This document shows, piece after piece, positions 17,008 to 25,503 of a stretch of DNA of 64,000 bases. Position numbers and translations under genes: made by a program. The notes beneath the pieces were generated by a model. That model had not been told where the DNA came from and did no database searches. It was given only the letters and a program-made list of their open reading frames with translations. Origin of the DNA: Anaerolineaceae bacterium (GTDB taxonomy: Bacteria; Chloroflexota; Anaerolineae; Aggregatilineales; Phototrophicaceae); assembly GCA_007693385.1 (NCBI GenBank), contig REDR01000045.1:34245-98244 (forward strand), read 5' to 3'. The stretch's first letter is position 1; the number at the start of each line of letters is the position of its first letter.

Positions 17008-17207
17008 GCGCAAGGACCTGAATAGATTCATCCGGTTCAGGTTGACGAGGTGACGGTTGGCGCGAGCGGTCGCGCCGAAAATCGAGAGATCAGCGGATGC
17101 CGTCAGGGTGATGTCCACCATCCTTTGTCTAGTTCCCCCCGCATAGCAAAAGCCGACCACGAAAACCAGCAGGTAACTGCTGGCACAGGTGGCGCGGCAA
17201 GTGGACA
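17008..17207 (+). ncRNA. glmS ribozyme (GlcN6P-activated self-cleaving riboswitch)
   Basis: The predicted cleavage site is A17007/G17008 in ATAGCGC. P2 pairs 17017-17022 (CCTGAA) with 17036-17041 (TTCAGG) and runs into the conserved GTTGACGAGG. The core helix pairs GACGG (17052-17056) with CCGTC (17100-17104), enclosing the conserved ATCGAGAGATCAGCGGATGCC. P3 pairs TGTCCAC (17112-17118) with GTGGACA (17201-17207), and P3.1 pairs AGGGTG with CATCCT. P4 pairs GCCG/CCAC with GTGG/CGGC, and P4.1 is CCAGCAG/CTGCTGG with a GTAA loop. The architecture matches the Thermoanaerobacter ribozyme helix for helix. An extra hairpin (17059-17076, GGCGCGA/TCGCGCC) is inserted in the core loop. Binding of glucosamine-6-phosphate should trigger cleavage and lower glmS mRNA, closing a feedback loop on the enzyme encoded 105 nt downstream. 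Confidence 0.95.
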
Positions 17208-17312
17208 AAAACCGGCGCGTTGGCGTCGGGCGTGGTGTGCCCCTGCTTCGCGCAGTACGGGGCGCTCCTATTTCATCAAACCTTATGACAATTGAATGAA
17301 TAGGAGTGAACG

Positions 17313-19160
17313 ATGTGCGGAATCGTAGGTTATATCGGCACAGCTGACGCGACGGCGATCATCGTGGATGGCTTGCAACGTCTGGAATATCGCGGCTACG
17401 ACTCGGCGGGTGTCGCCGTGTTGAATGGCAAGGGCATTGAAGTTCGGCGCGATGTCGGCAAGCTGAGCAATCTCCGCGCCCGCGTGCAGGCCGACCCGAT
17501 TCACGGCACGCTCGGCATCGGCCATACACGCTGGGCGACACATGGCATCCCCTCACAGCGCAACGCACACCCGCACGTCAGCATGGCGGGCGATTTCGTG
17601 GTGGTGCATAACGGCATCGTGGAGAACTATCTCGAACTGCGCGAGCAGTTGATGGCGGAGGGCGTCAACTTCGCCAGCGATACCGACACGGAAGTTATCG
17701 TGCAGTTGATCGAGCGTTACGCGCACGCCGAAGTCGAAGTCGATTTCGCGTCTGCGGTGCGGCAGGCGGTGCGCTGTTTGCGCGGCGCACATGCGATTGT
17801 CGTCATCCACAAGCACGAGCCGAACCAGATGATCGCGGTTCGCATCGGCAACGCGGGCGGCGTGGCGCTGGGGCTGGGCGAGGGCGAGATGTACGTCGCG
17901 TCCGACATCCCCGCCATTCTGGAGCATACGCGGCGCATGGTGTTTCTGGAAAGCCGCCAGATGGCGCTGATCTCCCGTGAGGGGTACGCGCTTTTTGATC
18001 TGGACGGCCAGCCGTTAGTCGGCGATGTGCAGACTATCGCATGGGACCCGGTGAGCGCGGCGAAGGGTGAATATAAACACTTCATGCAGAAAGAGATTTT
18101 CGAGCAACCCCGCGCCATCACCGACACGCTAGGCGGGCGCATCGACTTCGAGCATCACCGCGTCCACCTGCCTGACCTTAATCTGAGCGCCGGTCACGCG
18201 CTTGAACTGCGGCGGTTGGTGACGGTGGCTTGCGGCACCAGCTACTATAGCGGGCTGGTCGGTAAATTCTTCATCGAGCAAATCGCCCGTTTGAACGTCG
18301 AAGTCGATTATGGCAGTGAATACCGCTACCGCGACCCGATCATTGACCGGCAGACCGCGATACTGGCGATCACACAGAGCGGCGAAACTGTCGATACGCT
18401 GGCCGCGATGGAAGAAGCCCGCGACAAGGGCGGGACGGTGTGGAGCATCGTCAACGCTTTCGGCAGTCAGGCGATGCGCGTCGCCGATGGCACGATCACC
18501 ATGAACGCCGGGCCGGAAATCGGCGTCGCCAGCACAAAAGCGTTCACGTCGAGCATCGTCGATCAATACCTGCTGGCGATCTATCTCGGGCAATTGCGCG
18601 GCACGATCAACGATGAACAGCGCGTCGCGCTGGTGCAGGATGCCTCACGGATTCCGGCGCTGGTCAGCAAGGCGCTAGAACTGGATGAGCAGGTGCATCA
18701 ACTGGCCGGCGAGCTATATCACTTCACGGATTTTCTGTTTGTGGGGCGCGGGCTGAATTATCCCATCGCGTTAGAAGGGGCGCTGAAGCTCAAAGAGATC
18801 AGCTATATACACGCGGAAGGCTATCCCGCCGGTGAGATGAAGCACGGCCCTATCGCGCTGATCGACGAGAACATGCCGGTTCTGGCAATCGCGCCGCGTG
18901 ATGGGCTGTACGAGAAGATGATCTCGCAGATCGAGCAGGCCAAAGCGCGGGGCGGGCTGGTGATCGCCGTCGCCACCGAAGGCGATACGCTGATCGCGGG
19001 GAAAGCCGACCATGTGCTCTACATCCCGCAGACCGCCGAATTGATTAATCCGGTGGTGTCGGTCATCCCGTTGCAGTTACTCGCGTACCACATCGCGGTA
19101 TGGCGTGGCGCGGACGTTGACCAACCGCGCAATCTGGCGAAGAGCGTCACTGTGGAGTAG
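17313..19160 (+). CDS. glmS: Glutamine--fructose-6-phosphate aminotransferase (isomerizing)
   Basis: GlmS makes glucosamine-6-phosphate from fructose-6-phosphate and glutamine, the entry step to UDP-GlcNAc and peptidoglycan. The mature N-terminus is Cys2 in MCGIVGYIG, the glutaminase nucleophile. The glutaminase domain spans about 1-240 (RWATHG, HNGIVENY). Two SIS domains follow (TVACGTSYYSG, ITQSGETVDT, STKAFTS, EGALKLKEISYIHAEGY). The C-terminus ends QPRNLAKSVTVE as in the family. Length 615 is normal. A GGAG ribosome site precedes ATG 17313 and the leader holds the glmS ribozyme. It overlaps the convergent kinase gene by 14 bp. Confidence 0.98.
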   Translation: MCGIVGYIGTADATAIIVDGLQRLEYRGYDSAGVAVLNGKGIEVRRDVGKLSNLRARVQADPIHGTLGIGHTRWATHGIPSQRNAHPHVSMAGDFVVVHNGIVENYLELREQLMAEGVNFASDTDTEVIVQLIERYAHAEVEVDFASAVRQAVRCLRGAHAIVVIHKHEPNQMIAVRIGNAGGVALGLGEGEMYVASDIPAILEHTRRMVFLESRQMALISREGYALFDLDGQPLVGDVQTIAWDPVSAAKGEYKHFMQKEIFEQPRAITDTLGGRIDFEHHRVHLPDLNLSAGHALELRRLVTVACGTSYYSGLVGKFFIEQIARLNVEVDYGSEYRYRDPIIDRQTAILAITQSGETVDTLAAMEEARDKGGTVWSIVNAFGSQAMRVADGTITMNAGPEIGVASTKAFTSSIVDQYLLAIYLGQLRGTINDEQRVALVQDASRIPALVSKALELDEQVHQLAGELYHFTDFLFVGRGLNYPIALEGALKLKEISYIHAEGYPAGEMKHGPIALIDENMPVLAIAPRDGLYEKMISQIEQAKARGGLVIAVATEGDTLIAGKADHVLYIPQTAELINPVVSVIPLQLLAYHIAVWRGADVDQPRNLAKSVTVE

Positions 19161-20301
19161 CGGCGTCATCCATCTCATATAGCGGCAAGGTCAGCGTGAA
19201 TGTCGTGCCCTCATCGGGCGTGCTGGTCACGCTGATCTGTCCTTCGTGTTGCTCGACGATTGATTTCACGATGCTCAGGCCGAGTCCCGTGCCCTCTTGA
19301 TGGCGGTGTTGATCTTCGTTCACGCGATAGAACTTGTCGAAGATATGCGGGAGCGCGTTCTGCGGGATGCCGATGCCGTTGTCGCTGATGACGATTCGCC
19401 AGTCCAGCCCGTTGGTCGCCACCGCTACGCGCACCGCGCCGCCTTCCGTCGTGTATTTGATGGCGTTGCTCAGCAGGTTACTGATCGCTTGCCCCAGCCG
19501 TTCCGCGTCAATCATCACCTGTATATCGGCGGCGGGCGGCTGATAGTCTAGCGTGATGCGCTTTTGTTGTGCGTTGAAATCGAACGGATTCAGCGTGCGC
19601 CGCATGAAATCATCCAGCGATACCGCCTGTCGGTCTGGCGCTTGCCCCGTCTCGAACCGCGCTAGATCGAGTAAATTGGTGATGAGGTCTTGCATCTGCT
19701 GGACGTTGCCTTCTAGTATTTCGAGATATTTCCGCCCGCCGTCGTCGTCAATACATCCGTGTTTCTGCAATAGATACAGGGCGGTCTTGAAGTTGTTGAG
19801 CGGATTTTTGAGATCGTGCGATGTCATCTGTAGCACATCATCCTTCATCTCGCTCAATCTCTGGTAATTGGCGCGGTCACGTTCGCGCATGGCTTCCATT
19901 TCGCGGCGCTGTTGCTGAATGGTCAGATGCGCGTTGACCCGCGCCAGCACCTCACGCGGGCGGAAGGGCTTGCCGATGTAGTCCACGCCGCCGACGCTGA
20001 AGCCGCGCAGGATGTTGTCGCTGTTGGTCAGCGCGGAGACGAAGATCACCGGCGTTAGACGTGTTCTCGGGGATTCGCTCAATCGTTGGCAGAGTTGGAA
20101 CCCGTCGAGGCCGCCGGGCATCATCACGTCAAGCAAGATCAAATCGGGTATGTTCTGCTCGATGACCTTCAGCGCTTCTTCGCCGCTTTGTGCGGTGTCT
20201 ATCTCGTGACCTTTGCGCCCCAGAATGCGGGCGAGTACCTGTATATTCTCCGGCAGATCATCGACAATCAGAATTCGGCTGGGCGGTGCGGTTAACGTCA
20301 T
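19147..20301 (-). CDS. Receiver-histidine kinase (single-protein hybrid)
   Basis: 384 residues. An N-terminal receiver (ILIVDDLPENIQ, phospho-acceptor in LILLDVMMPGG, KPFRPRE lysine) is followed by a short coiled coil, a HisKA domain with the motif MTSHDLKNPLNN, and a HATPase with N-box ISNLLSNAIKYT, ISDNGIGIPQN and GTGLGLSIVKSI, all intact. A receiver in front of the kinase core without membrane segments is typical of response-regulator-controlled kinases that relay signals inside the cytoplasm. The target is not encoded beside it. It faces away from rpmH, across a 290-bp gap. Confidence 0.92.
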   Translation of the reverse strand: MTLTAPPSRILIVDDLPENIQVLARILGRKGHEIDTAQSGEEALKVIEQNIPDLILLDVMMPGGLDGFQLCQRLSESPRTRLTPVIFVSALTNSDNILRGFSVGGVDYIGKPFRPREVLARVNAHLTIQQQRREMEAMRERDRANYQRLSEMKDDVLQMTSHDLKNPLNNFKTALYLLQKHGCIDDDGGRKYLEILEGNVQQMQDLITNLLDLARFETGQAPDRQAVSLDDFMRRTLNPFDFNAQQKRITLDYQPPAADIQVMIDAERLGQAISNLLSNAIKYTTEGGAVRVAVATNGLDWRIVISDNGIGIPQNALPHIFDKFYRVNEDQHRHQEGTGLGLSIVKSIVEQHEGQISVTSTPDEGTTFTLTLPLYEMDDAATPQ

Positions 20302-20429
20302 GGTGCCATCTCTCCACCTGTAGCGATGCTATGCGCTGATTCTATCATAGTTTATTCTTTTCGTGCGTGTTAATTGGTACGTCCGCGTGCATTTCAACAT
20401 TTTGGCGTTGTGTCAATTGAGGGCGCAGT

Positions 20430-20455
20430 AGGGCATAGCACGCTACGCCCTTTGT
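20430..20455 (+). terminator. Isolated terminator-like hairpin between divergent genes
   Basis: AGGGC-A-TAGC (20430-20439) pairs with GCTA-C-GCCCT (20442-20451) and TTTG follows on the plus strand. No gene ends just upstream on that strand, since both neighbours start in this gap. It could end an unseen short RNA or shape the 5' leader of the minus-strand kinase. Confidence 0.4.
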
Positions 20456-20513
20456 ATCGACAATATGATTATCGCCAATAATCCGAAACGCCATTCGCGG
20501 CCATACCCTCCCC

Positions 20514-20542
20514 TAGACGATGCCCGCACTCTAATTTATACT
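20514..20542 (+). promoter_or_regulatory. Promoter of the rpmH-rnpA operon
   Basis: TAGACG (20514-20519), 17 bp, TATACT (20537-20542). Start near 20549, about 43 nt before the rpmH ATG. Confidence 0.5.
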
Positions 20543-20591
20543 GTTAAGTCGTTCATTCGTCAGTCAATCAGAACCAGAATGAGGTTTTAAG

Positions 20592-20771
20592 ATGTCAACA
20601 AAAAGAACCTACCAACCGAAGATTCGGCGGCGGGCGCGTGTCCATGGTTTTCGCGCTCGCATGAAGACACGCGGCGGGCGGACAGTGCTCAAGCGTCGTC
20701 GGGAACGTGGCCGTCACAGTCTGGCGGTATCGCCCACGCACGTGAAGAAGATCAACTGGAATGCACGCTAA
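20592..20771 (+). CDS. rpmH: 50S ribosomal protein L34
   Basis: 59 codons from ATG 20592 to TAA 20771, too short for many gene callers. The core [20 protein letters not shown], then [21 protein letters not shown], is unmistakable L34. The protein is about 14 residues longer than the usual 44-46, with a C-terminal tail [16 protein letters not shown]34 sits on 23S rRNA in the large subunit. It heads the conserved rpmH-rnpA-yidD-yidC-jag cluster. A ribosome site AGG (about 20582) lies upstream. Confidence 0.96.
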   Translation: MSTKRTYQPKIRRRARVHGFRARMKTRGGRTVLKRRRERGRHSLAVSPTHVKKINWNAR

Positions 20772-20777
20772 CGCATC

Positions 20778-20797
20778 GCCCCGCTAGACGGGGCTTT
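20778..20797 (+). terminator. Attenuator-like hairpin between rpmH and rnpA
   Basis: GCCCCG (20778-20783) pairs with CGGGGC (20789-20794) around CTAGA, followed by TTT. It lies 7 bp after rpmH and 14 bp before the rnpA ATG. The short T-run suggests partial termination, which would keep L34 output above RnpA. Confidence 0.55.
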
Positions 20798-20810
20798 GTG
20801 TGTTCTCACC

Positions 20811-21164
20811 ATGTCGATAAAGCGGCGCTATCGACTGCGCCGACCACAGGATTTCGCAAGATTACGGGCTGAAGGGCAAGTAACCAGACACGCCATGATG
20901 ATCCTGAGCGTCGCGCCCAACCCATTGACACATAATCGTTATGGGATTATCACCGCGAAGCGGCTAGGCAACGCGGTCAAACGTAACCGTGCCCGCCGAC
21001 AGGTGTCGCACGCGCTCCGCGCATTGCATCCGGCGTTACCCGCCGGTTTTGATGTGGTGTGCATTGTGCGCGGCGCGGCCATTGGCGCAGAACAATCTGC
21101 GATTATGGCGGCGCTACGGCAAACGCTACGCCGTGCCGATTTATTGTCAGAGGATGAACTATGA
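20811..21164 (+). CDS. rnpA: Ribonuclease P protein component
   Basis: 117 residues from ATG 20811; the upstream GTG at 20796 lies in the hairpin tail and is rejected. RnpA binds RNase P RNA and supports 5' maturation of tRNAs. Family motifs: [13 protein letters not shown], then the RNR signature region [32 protein letters not shown] completes the fold. The stop overlaps the yidD start (ATGA). RNase P RNA itself is not in this window. Confidence 0.95.
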   Translation: MSIKRRYRLRRPQDFARLRAEGQVTRHAMMILSVAPNPLTHNRYGIITAKRLGNAVKRNRARRQVSHALRALHPALPAGFDVVCIVRGAAIGAEQSAIMAALRQTLRRADLLSEDEL

Positions 21165-21394
21165 AATGGCTTGCTCTGGGTTTGATTCGCTTCTACCAGA
21201 AGCGGATTTCGCCCCTGTTGCCGCCGTCGTGCATTTACGAACCGAGTTGTTCGCAATATACTTATGAAGCCATCCAGATACACGGCGCTTTGCGCGGTTC
21301 GTGGATGGGGTTCAAGCGTATATTGCGCTGTAATCCGTTCGCACGTGGCGGCCACGATCCCGTCCCCCCCAAGAAGGAGAAAAACGCTAAATGA
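21161..21394 (+). CDS. yidD: Membrane protein insertion efficiency factor YidD
   Basis: 77 residues. Hallmarks [34 protein letters not shown] and [25 protein letters not shown] are present, with three conserved Cys. The N-terminal amphipathic helix sits on the inner face of the membrane and helps YidC insert proteins. Overlaps of 4 bp on both sides couple it to rnpA and to the following lipoprotein gene. Confidence 0.95.
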   Translation: MKWLALGLIRFYQKRISPLLPPSCIYEPSCSQYTYEAIQIHGALRGSWMGFKRILRCNPFARGGHDPVPPKKEKNAK

Positions 21395-22722
21395 GCAACT
21401 TGGCATATAAACGCGCCCGCCTGCTCGCTCTGTCACTGGTCGCCCTGTTGATTTTGTTGGGCTGTAACCAGCGCATGGGCGTTAGTTGGGCGAGTATGTC
21501 GCTTGTGACCACCGCGCAGGATATTCTGGTATCTTACGAAGAGCGCATGGTGCTGGTCAGCCGTACCAACGGATTCGTCGTCACGCGGGATTTGCAGGGC
21601 ACGACTACCGCCCGTGATTCGGCGGACGCATGGCGCATTGACGGGCGCGACGTGGACGCGGAATTCTACACCGCGCCGTTATTCTTCGATTATGGTGGCG
21701 AGCGCCTGATGCTGGTGGCCGATTATAACAGCCGTCGCCTATTGACAATCAATTTTAACCGCGCTTGCTTCGCTAATCGCGTCGGCGCGTGCGTCGGGCA
21801 GGACCCGCCCTTTGTGGAATTATCCGGACGGGTGCTGGCCGATATGGGGCAGGATGAAAGCCGCATCTATGTTCCGCTTAACGATGAAGATGGCGTGGTG
21901 GCCTATAACAAGGGGCTGTACGAAGAAGGCTGGGACATCGAGGACGCCGACGAGCGCCGCCGCCGCTTCGATGAGACGCTGACCGTCGCGTGGACTTTCG
22001 AGACGGAGCGTGGCGTCTGGGCGCAACCGATTGCGCTGAACGGCACGGTTTATATTCCGGCGATGGATCACCGTTTGTATCGCGTGTCTGCTGAAACCGG
22101 CGAAGAACTGGCGCGGCTGGAGCTGGGCGGGGCGCTGGCTTCCGGCGTGGTCGTGCATGACCGCACGCCAGCTACCGACTTTGATGACCTGACCGGCCCG
22201 CCGGAAGACGCCGAGATTAATCTGGAAACGGCGCGGTTGTACGCCGGAACTTTCGGGCGTAGGATTTATCAGATTCCGCTAGATTTCCAGACGGGCACGG
22301 AGGACAGTCTGCCGTTCTTCGAGGCCAATAACTGGGTTTGGGGTGCGCCGAAGATCGTGGATAATACGCTATATGCGGCTGATCTCGGCGGGTACGTGTA
22401 CGCGATTGACGTATCCGACGACGAATTCCGCGAGTTATGGCGCGTGCAGACCGAAATCGGCGGCATCCGCGCCACGCCACTTGTCACCGAGAATCATGTC
22501 ATCGTCGCCTCGCGTGAGGGGCAGGTGATGTGGCTTCGCCGTGAGGATGGCTCGACATTCACCCAGCAAGATGTACGCAACGAAGTATTGAGCGAATTAA
22601 TGCTGATCCCCGGCGACGAGAACCGCGAGACGCTGATTATCGTCAGCACGGTGAGCAACAGTCGCATTATGGTGGCGTTTACGCTTGAGGGTGCGCCGCG
22701 CTGGACGTACCCATCGTCATAG
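21391..22722 (+). CDS. PQQ-like beta-propeller lipoprotein in the yidD-yidC gap
   Basis: 443 residues. A signal peptide ends in lipobox ILLGC (Cys25). The mature part repeats a PQQ/BamB-like blade pattern: [59 protein letters not shown] and [20 protein letters not shown], consistent with a seven- or eight-bladed propeller. It overlaps yidD by 4 bp and precedes yidC by 47 bp, so it is made with the insertion machinery. BamB belongs to outer-membrane assembly, and no Bam genes are visible here, so the role is probably different, perhaps an extracytoplasmic helper of YidC or a cell-surface scaffold. No cofactor-binding residues can be assigned. Confidence 0.85.
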   Translation: MSNLAYKRARLLALSLVALLILLGCNQRMGVSWASMSLVTTAQDILVSYEERMVLVSRTNGFVVTRDLQGTTTARDSADAWRIDGRDVDAEFYTAPLFFDYGGERLMLVADYNSRRLLTINFNRACFANRVGACVGQDPPFVELSGRVLADMGQDESRIYVPLNDEDGVVAYNKGLYEEGWDIEDADERRRRFDETLTVAWTFETERGVWAQPIALNGTVYIPAMDHRLYRVSAETGEELARLELGGALASGVVVHDRTPATDFDDLTGPPEDAEINLETARLYAGTFGRRIYQIPLDFQTGTEDSLPFFEANNWVWGAPKIVDNTLYAADLGGYVYAIDVSDDEFRELWRVQTEIGGIRATPLVTENHVIVASREGQVMWLRREDGSTFTQQDVRNEVLSELMLIPGDENRETLIIVSTVSNSRIMVAFTLEGAPRWTYPSS

Positions 22723-22769
22723 CGGGCGTGATGGATTCGTTAAATACGGTTTAGCAGAAACGAGGCGTT

Positions 22770-23708
22770 ATGTTTGAGACTTTTATCGTCAATCCACTCA
22801 TCACCGTTCTGGCGCTGTTTTATAGCTTGCTGGGCAATAACATTGTGCTGGCGATCATCGCGCTGACGGTCATCATCCGTCTGGCGACATCGCCGCTTCT
22901 CATCCGGCAACAACAGGCCACCGCTAAGATGTCGGAATTGCAACCGCGCCTGAAGAAGTTGCAGGAAAAACACAAGAATGACCGCGAGAAACTGGCGCAG
23001 GAGCAGATGAAACTGTACCGTGAGGAGGGCGTCAATCCGGTAGGCGGTTGTTTGCCCATCTTCATCCAGTTGCCGATTCTATTGGCGCTGTATCAGGCGA
23101 TTTTGTTCGGTCTGGCGAGTACGCCGTTTCAGGTGGTGGACTTGTCCGGGCGCTTCATGGTGGCCGGTCTGGGCGATTTAGTGCCCCTACAAAACAAATG
23201 GGCGGGCATGGACTTGACGCTTTCGCCCACGCTGAATCCGGCTTACGCGCTACTGTTTCCGGTGGTGGTCGGCGTGACGACGTGGCTACAAACCAAGCTG
23301 ACCATGCCGACGCCGAAGCCAACCGGCGACGCTAAATCCGATCAGGCGATGCAGATGACGCGCAGTATGACGACGATCATGCCGATCCTGTTCGCGTTCT
23401 TCTCGCTGTCGTTCTCCGTCGGCCTGTCGATCTACTTTGTGGTGTCCAACGTTGTCGGCATTGTGCAATATACGCTGATGGGCAAGGCGGAATGGGGTAA
23501 ATTGCTGGGGCGCGAGAAAGACAAAGACGAAAAGCCCGCCGCCAGCAAAACCGCCGAAGGCACCGCACAGCCCGCCATCGCCGCGCAGAGTTCATCCGGC
23601 GGCAACGTGGTCAGAAGTGGCGGCGATGTCGTCATCGAATCCGCGCCGAAGCCGAAAGCTGAGAAGCGCAAAAGCAAGAAGATGCGGCCACGCGACAAAA
23701 GAGAATAA
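22770..23708 (+). CDS. yidC: Membrane protein insertase YidC/Oxa1
   Basis: 312 residues, the short Gram-positive-type form without the large periplasmic domain. The insertase core shows IIALTVIIRLATSPL (with the conserved groove Arg), a cytosolic coiled hairpin (KMSELQPRLKKLQEKHKNDR), GVNPVGGCLPIFIQLPI and a YALLFPVVVGVTTWLQTKL segment. The C-terminal 60 residues are Lys-rich and positively charged and may touch the ribosome. It follows the propeller lipoprotein and precedes jag, as in the standard spoIIIJ-jag pair. Confidence 0.95.
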   Translation: MFETFIVNPLITVLALFYSLLGNNIVLAIIALTVIIRLATSPLLIRQQQATAKMSELQPRLKKLQEKHKNDREKLAQEQMKLYREEGVNPVGGCLPIFIQLPILLALYQAILFGLASTPFQVVDLSGRFMVAGLGDLVPLQNKWAGMDLTLSPTLNPAYALLFPVVVGVTTWLQTKLTMPTPKPTGDAKSDQAMQMTRSMTTIMPILFAFFSLSFSVGLSIYFVVSNVVGIVQYTLMGKAEWGKLLGREKDKDEKPAASKTAEGTAQPAIAAQSSSGGNVVRSGGDVVIESAPKPKAEKRKSKKMRPRDKRE

Positions 23709-23813
23709 GTATCGGTTGTGGGGGGCTGTTCACAATGCTGACGGGCGGAATGGATCATTTCGCCCGCTTTGCGCTTAGTCCATCACGAATTTTAAGCAAA
23801 GGATTTAGACGAC

Positions 23814-24569
23814 ATGGAAGAACCGCTTGAATTTACCGGCGAAACGGTTGACGCCGCGATTGCCGCCGGTTTGGAGCAGTTAGGCGTCAAGCCCGGCGAT
23901 GTGCTGGTCGAAGTGTTGGAAGAACCCTCACGCGGGGTTTTTGGAATCGGGGCGCGTCCGGCACGGGTGCGCTTGAAGTTGATGCGCCCGCCTGTGAGCG
24001 AGCCGGAGCGTGAGCCGTCGCCGGAGTCAGTCGCGCCATCCGCCTCAGCCGAAGCGCCGACCTCAGCAGAGGACGCGCCGCGTGTGGTGGCTGATGTCTC
24101 GCCGGAAGATGCCGACAACGCCGGCGCGATTGCGCGTTCGGTATTGCTGGAATTGCTGGACAAGATGAACATTCGCGGGCAGGTGACGGTTGAAGACGCG
24201 ACAGACGACGACCAGCCGGTGACGCTCAATATCGAAGGGGCGGACGCGCACATGCTGATCGGGCGGCGCGGCGATACGCTCAACTCGCTACAGTACATCA
24301 CCCGCTTGATCGTCAGCAAGCGGCTCGGGCGGCGGGCGAATATCATCATTGACGCCGACGGCTACAAATCCAGCCGCGTTGATCGTCTGGAGCAGTTGGC
24401 GCAACGCATGGCCGATCAAGCCATCGAGACCGGGCGCGTCGTCGCGCTGGAGCCGATGCCAGCCAACGAACGCCGCATCATCCACATGACTCTGCGTGGA
24501 CGTGACGACGTGGAGACGCGCAGTTCCGGCGAGGGCGACGGCCGCAAGGTGACGATTGTCCCGCTTTAG
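23814..24569 (+). CDS. jag: Jag/KhpB RNA-binding protein
   Basis: 251 residues. An N-terminal Jag domain (about 1-55, with VLEEPSRGVFGIGARPARVRL) is followed by a Pro/Glu/Ser-rich linker, a KH domain (IGRRGDTLNSLQYITRLIVSK) and an R3H domain (ALEPMPANERRIIHMTLRG with the R-x3-H motif). Jag/KhpB binds RNA together with KhpA, encoded at 45.5 kb, and affects cell elongation and sRNA-based control in other bacteria. It lies 105 bp after yidC. Confidence 0.95.
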   Translation: MEEPLEFTGETVDAAIAAGLEQLGVKPGDVLVEVLEEPSRGVFGIGARPARVRLKLMRPPVSEPEREPSPESVAPSASAEAPTSAEDAPRVVADVSPEDADNAGAIARSVLLELLDKMNIRGQVTVEDATDDDQPVTLNIEGADAHMLIGRRGDTLNSLQYITRLIVSKRLGRRANIIIDADGYKSSRVDRLEQLAQRMADQAIETGRVVALEPMPANERRIIHMTLRGRDDVETRSSGEGDGRKVTIVPL

Positions 24570-24594
24570 TCGCGGGCGCGGGGTGGCGGCTTAG

Positions 24595-25422
24595 ATGACC
24601 GGCATTGATTATTTACTCGTCGGCCATATCGCATCGGACATCGTGCCGGAAGGCCGCGCATTGGGCGGCACAGTCGCGTATGCTGTGTTCGTGGCGCGTG
24701 CCTTCGGCTTGCGTCCGGCGTTGCTGACCAGCGCCGCCCCCGACGAGCCACTCCTGCGTCAGTTGCCGCCGGATGTCCCCGTCCACGTCGTCCCCGCCAC
24801 ACACACGACCACCTACGAGAACATCTACACGGCGGCGGAGCGCGTGCAGTATCTCCGCGCCGTTGCCCATCCGCTAACCCCCGGCGATGTGCCCGTCGCG
24901 TGGCGTGCCGCGCCATTGTTGCATATCGCGCCGATTGCCGATGAGATCGACGCGACGCGGCACGCTGACTATGCGCCGCAGGCCGCCATCACCTTGACGC
25001 CGCAAGGGTTTATGCGCCAGCAAGAAGCCGACCAGCGCGTGACGCCGCGTCGCTGGTTCGATGCGGACGCCCTGCGCGGGGCACAATTGACCATCCTCAG
25101 CGAGGACGACATCGCCGCCGAGCCGACTATCGAAGCCGACTATGCGCGGGAAGCGCCTTTGCTGGTGGTCACGGATGGCGCTAAGGGTGGCCGCTATTAT
25201 CTGGCGGGGGAGCGTCATGATTACACGGCGCATCCGGTGACGGCGGACGATCCCACCGGCGCGGGCGATGTATTCGCTGTGTCGTGTACGGCGGCCTATC
25301 ACCTGACCGGCGACATTCACCGCGCTATCGACGTTGCGGCGCGGGTGGCGGCATGGTCAACGATGCGTTCCGGCCTGCCGGATTGCATCCCCTCCCCGGA
25401 GCGCATCGCCGCGCTTTTATGA
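24595..25422 (+). CDS. PfkB-family carbohydrate/nucleoside kinase
   Basis: 275 residues with the two PfkB signatures: GRALGGTVAYAVFVARAFG near the N-terminus and DDPTGAGDVFAVSCTAAY near the C-terminus, which holds the catalytic Asp (GAGD) and the anion hole. The lid region is short, and the substrate (ribose, fructose-phosphate, inosine or another) cannot be told from motifs. It starts 25 bp after jag and may share its transcript. Confidence 0.88.
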   Translation: MTGIDYLLVGHIASDIVPEGRALGGTVAYAVFVARAFGLRPALLTSAAPDEPLLRQLPPDVPVHVVPATHTTTYENIYTAAERVQYLRAVAHPLTPGDVPVAWRAAPLLHIAPIADEIDATRHADYAPQAAITLTPQGFMRQQEADQRVTPRRWFDADALRGAQLTILSEDDIAAEPTIEADYAREAPLLVVTDGAKGGRYYLAGERHDYTAHPVTADDPTGAGDVFAVSCTAAYHLTGDIHRAIDVAARVAAWSTMRSGLPDCIPSPERIAALL

Positions 25423-25503
25423 CCACCCTCTATCAATAAATCGCCCGCCTGCTGGTACAATGGGCACATAGACTATCAACCGGAATTGGATCAGGATTGC
25501 ACG

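Noticed and set aside
20302..20591. Possible replication origin next to rpmH
   Set aside because: rpmH often lies near dnaA, but no dnaA or dnaN gene and no cluster of TTATCCACA-like boxes is present here.
21391..22722. BamB of an outer-membrane assembly complex
   Set aside because: The propeller fold and lipobox fit, but no BamA or other Bam genes are visible and the gene lies in the yidC operon.
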